A stretch of DNA of 64,000 nt from UBA4416 sp040389965. GTDB lineage: Bacteria; Bacteroidota; Bacteroidia; B-17B0; Aurantibacillaceae. The DNA is taken from positions 9,157-73,156 of the forward strand of contig JAZJZF010000026.1 of assembly GCA_040389965.1 (NCBI GenBank), given 5' to 3'. The notes under the pieces are model-generated. The model searched no databases. It was not told where the DNA came from and saw only the letters and a list, made by a program, of their open reading frames with translations. The translations under genes were made by a program, and so were the position numbers. Below are positions 1 to 10,383 of this stretch, one piece after another. How positions within the stretch are numbered: the stretch's first letter is position 1; each line of letters starts with the position of its first letter.

Positions 1-97
1 ATGTTTACATAAGGCCCCCTCTCATTAATTATTAAAGAACATTTACTCATTTAAAATCTTAGCAGGTAAAATTACGTACATCTATAAATTCTCAATT

Positions 98-496
98 ATG
101 AAAACACTGTTTTTTTGTTTAATCCTAAGTTTAACCGGGTTCCATGTAAGAGCTCAGGAGATCAATGCTAAAGTATTAGAAGTATATGCTGACAAGGCTC
201 AGCAAATGGCAACACAAAACCCTGATTGGTTAAAAATATTAAACGACTTTGTTGAGAATAGGGTAAAGTTTAAAACAGTTCCAAGAGATGCCGTAAATGA
301 TAAATACATAAAATTATCTACGGTAGCTTTATTAAATAAATATAACCCTGGTTTACAAAGAGATGCAGTAGTGGATCCCACAACATTTAATCCGCTGAAA
401 TATGATTTTATATTTTCTGCTAAAACGCCTATCGTTTATAGGGTAGATAATACAGACAATGTTATTGTTATTGAACCACAATCTTTTAATAAATAA
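98..496 (+). CDS. Small secreted protein of unknown function
   Basis: A 132-residue protein with a clear signal peptide (hydrophobic stretch after MKTLFF, cleavage expected near the RAQ-E junction, about residue 20). The mature part is about 110 residues, has no cysteine and no recognised motif, and ends in a short hydrophobic strand (VIVIEPQS). It is likely periplasmic or surface exposed. The start follows an AT-rich spacer with no Shine-Dalgarno sequence, as is usual in Bacteroidota. It lies 40 bp upstream of the giant adhesin on the same strand, so the two are probably co-transcribed; that it helps export or anchor the adhesin is only inferred from position. I do not recognise the family. 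Confidence 0.75.
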   Translation: MKTLFFCLILSLTGFHVRAQEINAKVLEVYADKAQQMATQNPDWLKILNDFVENRVKFKTVPRDAVNDKYIKLSTVALLNKYNPGLQRDAVVDPTTFNPLKYDFIFSAKTPIVYRVDNTDNVIVIEPQSFNK

Positions 497-536
497 TGCT
501 GCCCCAAATTATATTAAAACGCTCAAACATAATTAT

Positions 537-3500
537 ATGAAACATTTATTTACCTTATTTTTAATCATTGCGGGATATTCTGTTATAGGGCAGAACTATA
601 ATATGACTAATGGCACCATTTCAACCTGCTCCGGAACGTTTTACGATTCGGGTGGAAATGGAGGAGGCTATCAGCCCTCTGAAAACTATACCCAAACGTT
701 TTGTCCGTCGACGCCCGGTTCGAAAATAATATTAAACTTTACAGCGTTTGATACAGAAAGCACATATGAGCATATGTATATATATGATGGTAACAGTACT
801 GCCGGAGCACTTATAGGAAGTTATACCGGTAGTTCAGGTCCTGGTATTGTTCAGGCGAGTGCAGGGAATGCTTCAGGATGTTTAACTATCGTTTTTACAT
901 CAGATGGTTCCGTTGAATATACAGGATGGGCTGCAACTATATCATGTTCAACGCCTTGCCAAACCATTACCTCTAATATAGTGAGTTCAAGTCCGGCAGT
1001 GGGTGCAGGAAGTATTATCAGGGTATGCAAAAACCAACCTGTTACATTTAACGGTAGCGGAACATTTTCGGGAAGCAGTGCAGGTGCAGTATATACATGG
1101 AATTTTGGTAACGGAACAACCGCTACCGGAACAAGTGCTTCAGTAACTTACACCGCAGCAGGAGCTTATTTTGTGAATTTAGGAATTACAGCAGGTGGCT
1201 GTTCAAATACAAATAACATTAATCAGGTTGTTCAGGTATCAACTACGCCAACATCCACCACCTCAGTGGCAAACCCTACGGTTTGTCTTGGTCAGTCAAC
1301 AACTGTTACAGGAACTTTTTCCCCGGTACCTTTTGTTGTAAACTGTACACCACCTGTGAGTGGTACTACCTTTTTACCTGATGGATCGGGAGCATCTTAT
1401 TCAACGGCTATTAGCGTAAACTGTTTTAATGCCGGCCAAACCCTTACTGCGGCAAATCAAATACAGGATATTTGTTTAAACATGGAGCACTCTTACCAGG
1501 GAGATTTATCAATCCAGATCATTTGTCCTAACGGACAAGTGTGTAATTTAAAAGATTACCCGGGTGGTTCATATAATTATTTAGGTGCGCCGCTAGATGA
1601 TCCGGCAGTAGGCCCCGGAGTAGGTGCTTATTACTGTTTTTCAATGTCGGGTACAGTATTATTATGTAACGGCCCTACCACAGCTAATCAGGGGAATCCG
1701 CCTTATACTTCCATTACCGCAGGTACTTATTTGCCTACAGGAAATTTCAGTAGTTTGGTAGGTTGCCCGTTAAATGGCCCCTGGACGATCAAAGTAACAG
1801 ATAACTTATTATCCGATAACGGTTACATCTTTAACTGGGATCTTAACTTTGCTCCGGGCCTTACCCCGGCAGCAAACTCCTCTTTTACACCGAACATCGT
1901 TTCTCAAACCTGGTCAGGAGCAAATATTACTTCTTCCAGTGGTAATAACATTACAGTAACACCTACATCAACAGGAACGCAGTGTTACACTTTAACAGCA
2001 GTAGATAATTTCAACTGTTCTTATACAACTACTCAATGCTTAAATGTTATTAATGGTCCGTTTGCCGGAACCAGTAATACTATGGCAGCTTGTAGTTCAG
2101 CAGGTGCAACAAATTTATATAGCTTGTTAGGTACAGGTGTTTCTACTACAGGAACCTGGTCGGGCCCTGCTCCTGCATTAACGGGAGGTTATTTAGGAAC
2201 GTTTAATCCTGGCTTGTATACGGCTGGTACTTATAATTATACTTACACAGTTCCTGCAAGTGGTGGTTGTCCTGCATCCAGTGCGGTTATAGCAGTAACG
2301 ATACGTCCTAATCCGGCAGCAACATTAACATTTACAAATCCAAGTTGCGGAAATAATAATGGGATTATTGTCATTAATAATACGTCCAGCGGCGGGCAAA
2401 CTATTTCTTCGTTTGCAAGCAGTGCGGGAACATTGAGCGGCCAGACTGTTACCGGTTTAGCGGCAGGTACCGATGTGATAACGCTTACAAATAATTTTGG
2501 CTGTACATTTACAGTATCGGCTACCCTGAGTAACTCTCCCCCAATTACGGATGTTGCTTTAACACCAAATAATATTATTTGTGGTACGGGAACTGGTAGT
2601 ATAACCATAGGTGCTGTAACAGGCGGAACTGCCGGATTTACCTATGCTGTAAACGGAGGAGCTTTTTCTGCATCGCCACCGGTAACGGGTTTATCATCGG
2701 GAACTTATTCTATTAGCGTTAAAGATGCTAATGGCTGTATATTTACAAAAACGGTTGCTATTACGGTTACTCCGGGCCCAACGGCTATTGCGGGGAATGT
2801 AACACCGGCTACCTGCTCATCAAACAACGGAGTATATACTGTAACAGGTGTAACAGGCGGAACTCCTGCTTATTCGTTTAGTGTTGATGCTGTTGCAACA
2901 GGAAGTGTGACTAATTCATTAAGCAGTGCTACACATACTATATTAGTAAGGGATGCCAACGGATGTACATTCAGCACCACATTTGTGGTAAGTAATTTGC
3001 CGGGGCCAACCTCGGCAAACGTTACAACGGTAAGTGCAAGTTGCGGTTCATCTAACGGTTCGGCAACTGTTACTTCGGTAGCAGGTGGCTCGCCAACGTA
3101 TCAATATTCCTTTAATGGAGGTGGCTTTAGCACTACTAACAATATAGGAGGGCTAACAGCGGGTACTAAAAATGTGGTTATCAAAGATGCCAATAACTGT
3201 ACATTTACAGTAAACTTTACCATTTCAAATTTATCAGGCCCAACATCCAGCATTTCAGCATCGTCAAGTGTAACATGTAATGGTGGTGCTAATGGAACTA
3301 TCAATGTAAGTACAACAGGCGGTACAGGGCCATATGGATATACCGTAACTCCCGGAGGTACTTCTAACACTACAGGTATATTCACAGGGTTAACCGCTCA
3401 GTCTTATACAATCAATGTGAGAGATGCATCGGGCTGTCTTACTTCTATAACGCAGGTTATCAATCAACCAACAGCTTTAACTTTAGGTTTAACGCCTACA

Positions 3501-6500
3501 GCAGTGAGCTGTAATGGCGCGTCTACAGGATCTATCGCATCAGTAGGTGCCAATGGAACAGGAGCCCTTCAATATGCATTAAATGGTGGTGCTTACCAGG
3601 CAAGCGGCAGCTTTACAGGCTTAACAGCAGGCACTTATAGTGTTACCGTTAAGGATGCTAATAACTGTACTTTAAATCAAACAACTATTATTACACAACC
3701 TACTGCTCTGGCATTAACTTTTACAACTTCTCCAAACTCCTGCTTAGGAGCTGCGGGTGGTGTTACGGTTAGTGTAACGGGCGGAGTTCCTGCTTATTCT
3801 TATAGTATTGATGCAGTAGCGGCAGCTAACCCGGCAACAGGTCTTAGTACCGGTACGCATACAACAACGGTAAGAGATGCCAATGGCTGTATTATTAACG
3901 GTACGTTTAATGTGGGAATTTTGTCAGGCCCAAGCGGAGCTACAGTAACTACAACCAATGCATCTTGCGGTAGTGCAAACGGAAGCGCGACTGTTACTGC
4001 AACAACGGGTGGTGTTTTACCTTACCAGTATTCATTTAACGGGGGTGGATTTAGTACCACTACCAATGTAGGAAGTTTAACTGCCGGCCAGCAAACACTT
4101 ACGGTAAGAGATGCCAATAGCTGTACGCTAACGGTTTTATTCAATATCAACAATACAGGTAGCCCTTCGTCAACATTAACAGCTGTGTCTAATGTGGCCT
4201 GTAATGGTGCAAGCACCGGAAGTCTTACAGTAGGCACATCAGGTGGTACAGCTCCTTATAGCTATACTTTAACGCCAGGTAGTATCGTTAACACAACCGG
4301 TATCTTTACCGGGTTAACGGCTCAGGCATATAATATTTCGGTTAAAGATGCAGTGGGTTGTATTACTTCGGTAACGGCAACTGTAACGCAACCTACACCT
4401 TTAACGCTGACCTTAAATCCGTTTAACGTTAGTTGTAATGCAGGCACTAACGGTTCGGTAACTGCAGTTGCAGGAGGTGGAACAACAGCTTATCAGTATT
4501 CATTAAATGGCGGAGCATTTCAGGCTGGAGCAAGTTTTACAGGCTTAACGGCAAATACTTACAGTGTTACGTTGAAAGATGCAAACAACTGTGTACTAAC
4601 CCGCACAGCAACCATTACGCAACCTACGGCACTGGGGGTAACTTTTGCTACGGCGCCTAATTCATGTGCAGGATCAGTAGGTAGTGTTACCATTAGTGCT
4701 ACCGGTGGTTCTCCTGCTTATACGTATACAGTAGATGGGGCATCAACCGGAAATACTTCTTCACCACTTACAACAGGCGTACACAATGCTACTGTAAGAG
4801 ATGCGCAAGGTTGTGTTATTACAGGTACTTTTTCTATAATTGCTATTACGGGCCCTTCTTCAGGAACGGTTGTTACTTCAAATGCGGCCTGCGGCTCAGC
4901 AACCGGCGCCTCTACTATTACAGGGGTAACAGGCGGAACAGCAGCATACCAATATTCATTTGACGGAAGCCCTTTTGCAACAGGAACTATCAAAACAGGT
5001 TTATCTTCGGGCGCTCATACGGTTGTTGTGTTAGATGCCAATACCTGTACTTTATCAATACCTTATACTATTGCTAATAATGGTAGTCCGAGTATTAGTT
5101 TAACAGCCAGCACAAACGTATTGTGTAACGGTGGTAGCACCGGTAGCCTTACAGTTACGGCAACAGGTGGTAGCGGGGCTCCTTATACTTATACTTTAAC
5201 GAGTCCTTTCCAAACCAATAATAACGGGCAGTTCACAGGATTACCTTCAAATATTTATTCGATAAATGCAAAAGATGTAGCAGGTTGTTTAACCAGTATG
5301 ACTGTAAATATTAGCCAGCCAACTGCTTTAACGCTTTCACCTACATCTATAGCTGCAAAATGTTTTGGTACATCTACAGGTACTGTTAACGTAACAGGAT
5401 CAGGTGGTACACCGGGATATCAGTATCAGATTAATGGAACAGGTTTCCAAACAGCAGGTAGCTTTACAGCAGTGCCGGCTAACACACACATTATACAAGT
5501 AAGAGATGCCAATGGTTGTACAGCAACGCAAACCGTTACGGTAACACAACCAACAGCTCTTGCCGATGTTTTAGCGACACAAAATGCAAACTGTACAGCT
5601 GCTAACGGTTCTATAACAGCTACACCATCAGGCGGAACATCTCCCTACACCTACGCCTGGACAGGCGGTGGTGGTAGCGGTTCTGTAACAACAGGTCTTG
5701 TATCAGGAACCTATAGTGTAACAGTAACGGATAATAACGGTTGTACACTGGTAAGCTCTGCTACCATTGGTAATACTCCGGGTGGAACAGCCGCTATTAC
5801 AGGCTCTACTAATATTACCTGTAACGGTGCTAATAACGGGATCTTAACAGCTAATATGGTAACAGCAGGAACAGCGCCATTTACGTATTCATGGACACCT
5901 ACACCTGGTGCCGGACAAGGAGCTTCTACGGCTACTAACCTTGCACCCGGTACTTATACCTGTAAGATCACAGATTTTTACGGATGTATCGCTACAGCAA
6001 TAGGAAGCTTAACGCAACCGACTCCTTTAACGGCAATCATGAATTCCAATAACGTAAAATGTTTTGGAACAGCAACAGGAACGGTATCAGCTGCAGGAAC
6101 AGGCGGAACAGGACCTTATACTTATAACTGGACAACATTACCAAGTACATTAACAACCGTAAATAACGTGGCTATTGGTACTTATACCTGCCAGATTACA
6201 GATGTTAATAACTGTACAATCTCTCCAACAATTTCAGTAACACAACCAAGTTCTATTACTTTAACTTCTTCTGTAACAGCAGCAAACTGTAACCAGGCTA
6301 ACGGATCGGCTACAGTAACTGCATCCGGTGGAACTCCTGCATATACGTATACATGGACTTCAGGTTCTAACTCTCCTATACAAACAGGTTTGGCAGCAGC
6401 TACCTATACGATTAATGTAAAAGATGCCAATAATTGTATTTATACAGTGGCGGCAACTGTACCAAATCTTTCAGGTCCAAGCATTACCATCACAAGCTTT

Positions 6501-9500
6501 ACCAATGTAAGTTGCTTTGGTGGAAATGATGGTGTTGCCGTATCATCAGGTACGGGAGGTACAGGTGCACTCGTATACAACTGGAGTGGAGGACAAATTA
6601 CTCCGACAGCAACCAATCTCCTTGCAGGTGTGAAAACAGTAACGGTAACAGATTCCCAGGGTTGTATTGCCTCTGCAAGTGTTACGATTACACAGCCACC
6701 AGTATTAACGGTAAGTATTACTCCTAACAACCCAAAATGTTTTGGAGCTTCTAATGGATATGGACTGGCAAATGCTTTCGGTGGAACGTTAAATTATACT
6801 TATGCATGGACAAGCAGTGGCGGATCAAATCCTTCCAGTAATTTATATCCGGCAGGTTCATACGCTGTAAATATAACCGATGCAAAAGGTTGCGTTGCCA
6901 CAGCAAGTATGACACTTGTGAACCCTCCGGCAATGGTAGCAAATATTACATCAACCAATGTGAGCTGCTTTAATGCTTGTAACGGGATAGCGGTAGGAAC
7001 CACTACAAACAATATAGGAGTTGTTACTTACCATTGGGTAGGAGGTTCGAGCCCTGTAACAGCGCAAACTGTTGCAGGTTTATGCGCAGGAGTTTATACA
7101 TTAACGGCTACCGATCAAAATACCTGTACGGCAAGTGCGCAGGTTATTATTACACAGCCAACTCAGGTTACAGCTAATATAGCATTAACCGGAAGCATAA
7201 CCTGTAGTGGTGGAAGCAACGGTTTTGCACAGGTAACACCGGGAGGTGGAACTGGTGCTTATACTTACACCTGGACAGGTGCAGCAGCCGGCAGTAGCGC
7301 TAATGCTACCAATTTACCTGCAGGAACTTATTCTGTCACGGTAGGCGATGCTAACGGCTGTACTGCTACAACACAGGCTACTATTATACAACCGGCGCCT
7401 TTGGCAACGACTTTAACCACAACCAATCCTAAATGTTTTGGATCGGCAGACGGAACAGGAAATGTTGCATTTAGTGGCGGGGCTGGGTTACCTCAGTTCC
7501 AATGGTTCCCGGGATTACAAAATGGTACGCCTGTAAATAACTTAACTGCAGGTGCCCATACAGTTACTATAACTTATAACACCACTTGTTCAACATCATT
7601 AACGTTTACGTTGACGCAACCTTCGGTATTAACGGCGGTAACATCTGCTACCAGTTCCAATTGCGGACAAAGTAACGGAGACGCGATAGCTACAGTAACA
7701 GGTGGTACAGGTCCTTATACCTATTTATGGAGTAACGGACCTACCACTTTAAACAATAATAATATATTGGCAAATGCTTACGTGTTTACTGTAACAGATT
7801 TTAATTTATGTCAGGTAAACGCGGGTGCATTGGTAAACGATATTGCAGGCCCAACAGTAGTGGTAACAGGTACTACGGCCGTTAAATGTTTTAACGGAGC
7901 CGACGGTGCAGCTACTACTACTATAACAGGTGGCGTACAACCTTATATTGTGGCATGGAATAATAATGCAGCTACTACACCAATTGTAATTAACTTTAAT
8001 GCGGGTCTTCACCTTGAAACGGTTACAGATGCTGCAGGTTGCGTAGGAACAGCGAGTGTTATGATCGGTCAGCCAACTCAACTGGTAAGTGCTATCAGCA
8101 GTTTCTCAAATGTTACTTGTTTTGGCTTAACGAACGGTCAGGCGACGATGTCTGTAAATGGCGGTACACCGGGTTATAGCTATACATGGACACCGGGTTT
8201 ACAAACCTCTGCGGTTATGGCAAACGTTGGTGCTAATACGTACACATGTGATGTGAAAGATGCTAATAACTGTCCTACATCGAAAGTAGTAACCATCTCT
8301 CAACCACAGGCTTTGGTAATGGCAGCATCCAGCTTTAGTAACATATCCTGTTTTGGTGGCAATAACGGACAAATCTCTACAACAGTACAAGGAGGAACGC
8401 CGGCTTATGTTTATAGCTGGTCGCCTGCACAAACCAATAGTGGTGTACTGGGAGGCTTAGGGGCAGGAGGTTACAGCTTAAGTGTAACGGATGCCAACAA
8501 CTGTTCTATCAATGCTAACTTTACCATTTTAGAACCATCTGCTCTTACATCAGCCTACACATCAGTGCCGGCAAGATGTGGTTTACTGAATGGTTCTGCA
8601 ACTGTAACAGTAGGCGGTGGAACACCAACTTACACACTTAACTGGAATGCCAATGCACAGCAAGGTCCTACAGCAACAGGTATGGGCCCCGGAACTAACT
8701 GGAATTGTACGATCACCGATTCGAAAGGTTGTACAAAAGTACAGGCAGTAACAATTACTAATGCAGCAAGTCCTGTAATAACCAGTGTTGTGGCTAATCC
8801 AACATCATGCTACAGTAGCCAGGATGGATCTATTGTGGTGAACTATAACCTTGGTACTCCTAGTTATACAGTAGCATGGTCTAATCCTATTAATCCTTCT
8901 ACACAGGTAACTGCGGGCTTATCTCAAACAGTAACGGGTGTTGGGTTTGGAGCTTATACAATGACCGTAACCGATTCATATGGTTGTACTACCAGTAGCT
9001 TTGCTAATGTGGGCAGACCACCATTCTTAACCTGGGCAGCTGTAACATCTCCAACGATTTGTTACGGACAAAATGCACAAATCAGTGCTAATGGTCTTGG
9101 AGGTACTGCGCCATATACGTATACATGGACCCCTGCATTTAATAATACTGCCGGCCCTCATACGGTGAACCCTACAACAACAACCCTTTACAATGTAAAC
9201 GTGACGGATGCCAATAATTGTACGGTTACACCAACAGTAGTAACTGTAAATGTAACAGCGCCTTTAGCGGTTATTGCAAATGCTACGTCTGTTTGTGATG
9301 GAGAGGCTACTATATTAACTCCTACTATTACGAGTCCGGGAAGAGGCTTACAATATATTACCTACGCGTGGAGTAATAATGCTACAACAAGTATTACTAC
9401 AGTTACAGGAAACAATGCTACAACTCCTAATCATTATACTGTAACGGTGAGTGACGGTTGTACTGCACCTACGGCAACTGCCATCTTTACAATAGATGTA

Positions 9501-10304
9501 AATCCATTGCCAACAGGTACTATTTCGGCTAACACAACTACACTTTGTGCGCCGGGAGCGGTTACGTTCTCTGCAACTACGGGATCAGGAAATACATTTG
9601 TATGGTACAACGATAAAAATGTAATTGGTACAAGTAATCCTCTTACATACAATGTTCCTAAAGCCGATTCCATTACGGTTAAAGTACATATCACAAACCA
9701 GTTCGGATGTTCTATTGATTTGGTTAAACCTAAGTATGTGATTGCTTTCGATGCACCAACCGCATCATTCATTCCTAACCCGCAAACAACAAGCATCCTG
9801 GATCCTACTATCCTGTTTACAAATACCTCTACAGGTGGAAGTGCTTATTCATGGAGCTTTGGAGACCCAACAGCCTTAAATGGACTGAATTTCTCGACTC
9901 AGTTTAATACCAGTCATACGTATAATTATGTTGGTACTTACACGGTAGACCTTGTAGTAACCTCTCTTCACGGATGTACTGCAGAAGCTGCTCATGTTGT
10001 AGAAATTACTCCTGACTTTGCGCTGTACATTCCAAATAGCTTTACTCCTGATGGAAACGGTGTAAATGATTTCTTCCAGCCAATGGGTATTGGTGTAAAT
10101 GAAGATAATTACCGTTTGGATATTTTTGACAGATGGGGCGAAAGTATTTTTACCAGCAATAACTTCCGTAAAGGTTGGGATGGTTCGGTAAAAGGAAGCG
10201 GTATTGCGGAACAAGGCGTATATATATACAAAGTAATGGTATATGATATGCAGGGAAATAAACATCCTTTTGTAGGCCACGTCACACTTCTGACAGGAAA
10301 CTAA
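537..10304 (+). CDS. Giant SprB-repeat cell-surface adhesin, T9SS type B cargo
   Basis: A 3,255-residue secreted protein. The ATG at 537 is preferred over the upstream in-frame TTG at 459 because it begins the signal peptide (MKHLFTLFLIIAGYSVIGQ). Order of parts: a CUB-like domain (about residues 30-140, ending CSTPC), a PKD domain (about 155-225, YTWNFGNGT), a proprotein-convertase P-like domain (about 255-430), an Ig-like stretch, then about 29 SprB-type repeats of 65-75 residues with the signature C-x-G-x3-G ... GG-x-P-Y-x-Y ... D-A-N-x-C. A PKD domain and the CHU_C gliding-associated C-terminal domain follow (YIPNSFTPDGNGVND ... FDRWG ... GWDG ... GVYIYK). SprB of Flavobacterium is the mobile gliding adhesin. 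The same role here is an inference, because no gld/spr genes are in the window. Three blocks of four repeats form a 924-bp super-repeat. Confidence 0.93.
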   Translation: MKHLFTLFLIIAGYSVIGQNYNMTNGTISTCSGTFYDSGGNGGGYQPSENYTQTFCPSTPGSKIILNFTAFDTESTYEHMYIYDGNSTAGALIGSYTGSSGPGIVQASAGNASGCLTIVFTSDGSVEYTGWAATISCSTPCQTITSNIVSSSPAVGAGSIIRVCKNQPVTFNGSGTFSGSSAGAVYTWNFGNGTTATGTSASVTYTAAGAYFVNLGITAGGCSNTNNINQVVQVSTTPTSTTSVANPTVCLGQSTTVTGTFSPVPFVVNCTPPVSGTTFLPDGSGASYSTAISVNCFNAGQTLTAANQIQDICLNMEHSYQGDLSIQIICPNGQVCNLKDYPGGSYNYLGAPLDDPAVGPGVGAYYCFSMSGTVLLCNGPTTANQGNPPYTSITAGTYLPTGNFSSLVGCPLNGPWTIKVTDNLLSDNGYIFNWDLNFAPGLTPAANSSFTPNIVSQTWSGANITSSSGNNITVTPTSTGTQCYTLTAVDNFNCSYTTTQCLNVINGPFAGTSNTMAACSSAGATNLYSLLGTGVSTTGTWSGPAPALTGGYLGTFNPGLYTAGTYNYTYTVPASGGCPASSAVIAVTIRPNPAATLTFTNPSCGNNNGIIVINNTSSGGQTISSFASSAGTLSGQTVTGLAAGTDVITLTNNFGCTFTVSATLSNSPPITDVALTPNNIICGTGTGSITIGAVTGGTAGFTYAVNGGAFSASPPVTGLSSGTYSISVKDANGCIFTKTVAITVTPGPTAIAGNVTPATCSSNNGVYTVTGVTGGTPAYSFSVDAVATGSVTNSLSSATHTILVRDANGCTFSTTFVVSNLPGPTSANVTTVSASCGSSNGSATVTSVAGGSPTYQYSFNGGGFSTTNNIGGLTAGTKNVVIKDANNCTFTVNFTISNLSGPTSSISASSSVTCNGGANGTINVSTTGGTGPYGYTVTPGGTSNTTGIFTGLTAQSYTINVRDASGCLTSITQVINQPTALTLGLTPTAVSCNGASTGSIASVGANGTGALQYALNGGAYQASGSFTGLTAGTYSVTVKDANNCTLNQTTIITQPTALALTFTTSPNSCLGAAGGVTVSVTGGVPAYSYSIDAVAAANPATGLSTGTHTTTVRDANGCIINGTFNVGILSGPSGATVTTTNASCGSANGSATVTATTGGVLPYQYSFNGGGFSTTTNVGSLTAGQQTLTVRDANSCTLTVLFNINNTGSPSSTLTAVSNVACNGASTGSLTVGTSGGTAPYSYTLTPGSIVNTTGIFTGLTAQAYNISVKDAVGCITSVTATVTQPTPLTLTLNPFNVSCNAGTNGSVTAVAGGGTTAYQYSLNGGAFQAGASFTGLTANTYSVTLKDANNCVLTRTATITQPTALGVTFATAPNSCAGSVGSVTISATGGSPAYTYTVDGASTGNTSSPLTTGVHNATVRDAQGCVITGTFSIIAITGPSSGTVVTSNAACGSATGASTITGVTGGTAAYQYSFDGSPFATGTIKTGLSSGAHTVVVLDANTCTLSIPYTIANNGSPSISLTASTNVLCNGGSTGSLTVTATGGSGAPYTYTLTSPFQTNNNGQFTGLPSNIYSINAKDVAGCLTSMTVNISQPTALTLSPTSIAAKCFGTSTGTVNVTGSGGTPGYQYQINGTGFQTAGSFTAVPANTHIIQVRDANGCTATQTVTVTQPTALADVLATQNANCTAANGSITATPSGGTSPYTYAWTGGGGSGSVTTGLVSGTYSVTVTDNNGCTLVSSATIGNTPGGTAAITGSTNITCNGANNGILTANMVTAGTAPFTYSWTPTPGAGQGASTATNLAPGTYTCKITDFYGCIATAIGSLTQPTPLTAIMNSNNVKCFGTATGTVSAAGTGGTGPYTYNWTTLPSTLTTVNNVAIGTYTCQITDVNNCTISPTISVTQPSSITLTSSVTAANCNQANGSATVTASGGTPAYTYTWTSGSNSPIQTGLAAATYTINVKDANNCIYTVAATVPNLSGPSITITSFTNVSCFGGNDGVAVSSGTGGTGALVYNWSGGQITPTATNLLAGVKTVTVTDSQGCIASASVTITQPPVLTVSITPNNPKCFGASNGYGLANAFGGTLNYTYAWTSSGGSNPSSNLYPAGSYAVNITDAKGCVATASMTLVNPPAMVANITSTNVSCFNACNGIAVGTTTNNIGVVTYHWVGGSSPVTAQTVAGLCAGVYTLTATDQNTCTASAQVIITQPTQVTANIALTGSITCSGGSNGFAQVTPGGGTGAYTYTWTGAAAGSSANATNLPAGTYSVTVGDANGCTATTQATIIQPAPLATTLTTTNPKCFGSADGTGNVAFSGGAGLPQFQWFPGLQNGTPVNNLTAGAHTVTITYNTTCSTSLTFTLTQPSVLTAVTSATSSNCGQSNGDAIATVTGGTGPYTYLWSNGPTTLNNNNILANAYVFTVTDFNLCQVNAGALVNDIAGPTVVVTGTTAVKCFNGADGAATTTITGGVQPYIVAWNNNAATTPIVINFNAGLHLETVTDAAGCVGTASVMIGQPTQLVSAISSFSNVTCFGLTNGQATMSVNGGTPGYSYTWTPGLQTSAVMANVGANTYTCDVKDANNCPTSKVVTISQPQALVMAASSFSNISCFGGNNGQISTTVQGGTPAYVYSWSPAQTNSGVLGGLGAGGYSLSVTDANNCSINANFTILEPSALTSAYTSVPARCGLLNGSATVTVGGGTPTYTLNWNANAQQGPTATGMGPGTNWNCTITDSKGCTKVQAVTITNAASPVITSVVANPTSCYSSQDGSIVVNYNLGTPSYTVAWSNPINPSTQVTAGLSQTVTGVGFGAYTMTVTDSYGCTTSSFANVGRPPFLTWAAVTSPTICYGQNAQISANGLGGTAPYTYTWTPAFNNTAGPHTVNPTTTTLYNVNVTDANNCTVTPTVVTVNVTAPLAVIANATSVCDGEATILTPTITSPGRGLQYITYAWSNNATTSITTVTGNNATTPNHYTVTVSDGCTAPTATAIFTIDVNPLPTGTISANTTTLCAPGAVTFSATTGSGNTFVWYNDKNVIGTSNPLTYNVPKADSITVKVHITNQFGCSIDLVKPKYVIAFDAPTASFIPNPQTTSILDPTILFTNTSTGGSAYSWSFGDPTALNGLNFSTQFNTSHTYNYVGTYTVDLVVTSLHGCTAEAAHVVEITPDFALYIPNSFTPDGNGVNDFFQPMGIGVNEDNYRLDIFDRWGESIFTSNNFRKGWDGSVKGSGIAEQGVYIYKVMVYDMQGNKHPFVGHVTLLTGN
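2814..5560 (+). repeat. Three tandem 924-bp super-repeats within the adhesin gene
   Basis: Four consecutive SprB units (first cysteine contexts PATC, SASC, SVTC, AVSC) are repeated as a block: units 3-6, 7-10 and 11-14. The conserved Cys codon of the second unit lies at 3042, 3966 and 4890, exactly 924 bp (308 codons) apart. For the first unit the positions are 2814, 3741 and 4665 (927 and 924 bp). Copies have diverged at many positions but kept phase and length. Confidence 0.8.
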
Positions 10305-10324
10305 ATTTAACCCTTAATAATATA

Positions 10325-10356
10325 AAGCCCTCTGTGAGACGACAGAGGGCTTTTTT
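10325..10356 (+). terminator. Rho-independent terminator after the adhesin
   Basis: A perfect 11-bp stem (AAGCCCTCTGT / ACAGAGGGCTT) with a 6-nt loop (10336-10341) is followed by a T run. It sits 20 bp after the adhesin stop and just before the purN promoter. Confidence 0.9.
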
Positions 10357-10370
10357 ATTTATAAAAATTG

Positions 10371-10378
10371 TATTTTCG
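10371..10378 (+). promoter_or_regulatory. Putative purN -7 element
   Basis: TATTTTCG is one base off the Bacteroidota -7 consensus TAnnTTTG. Only 5 nt separate it from the ATG at 10384, so the purN mRNA would be leaderless or nearly so. Confidence 0.4.
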
Positions 10379-10383
10379 TGCCA

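Noticed and set aside
459..536. N-terminal extension of the adhesin from TTG 459
   Set aside because: It would overlap the end of the preceding gene and put 26 polar residues before a clear signal peptide.
2243..9796. Many minus-strand ORFs of 60-120 codons inside the giant adhesin gene
   Set aside because: They are valine/proline-rich mirror translations of the Thr/Gly/Ala-rich repeats and have no domains or promoters.
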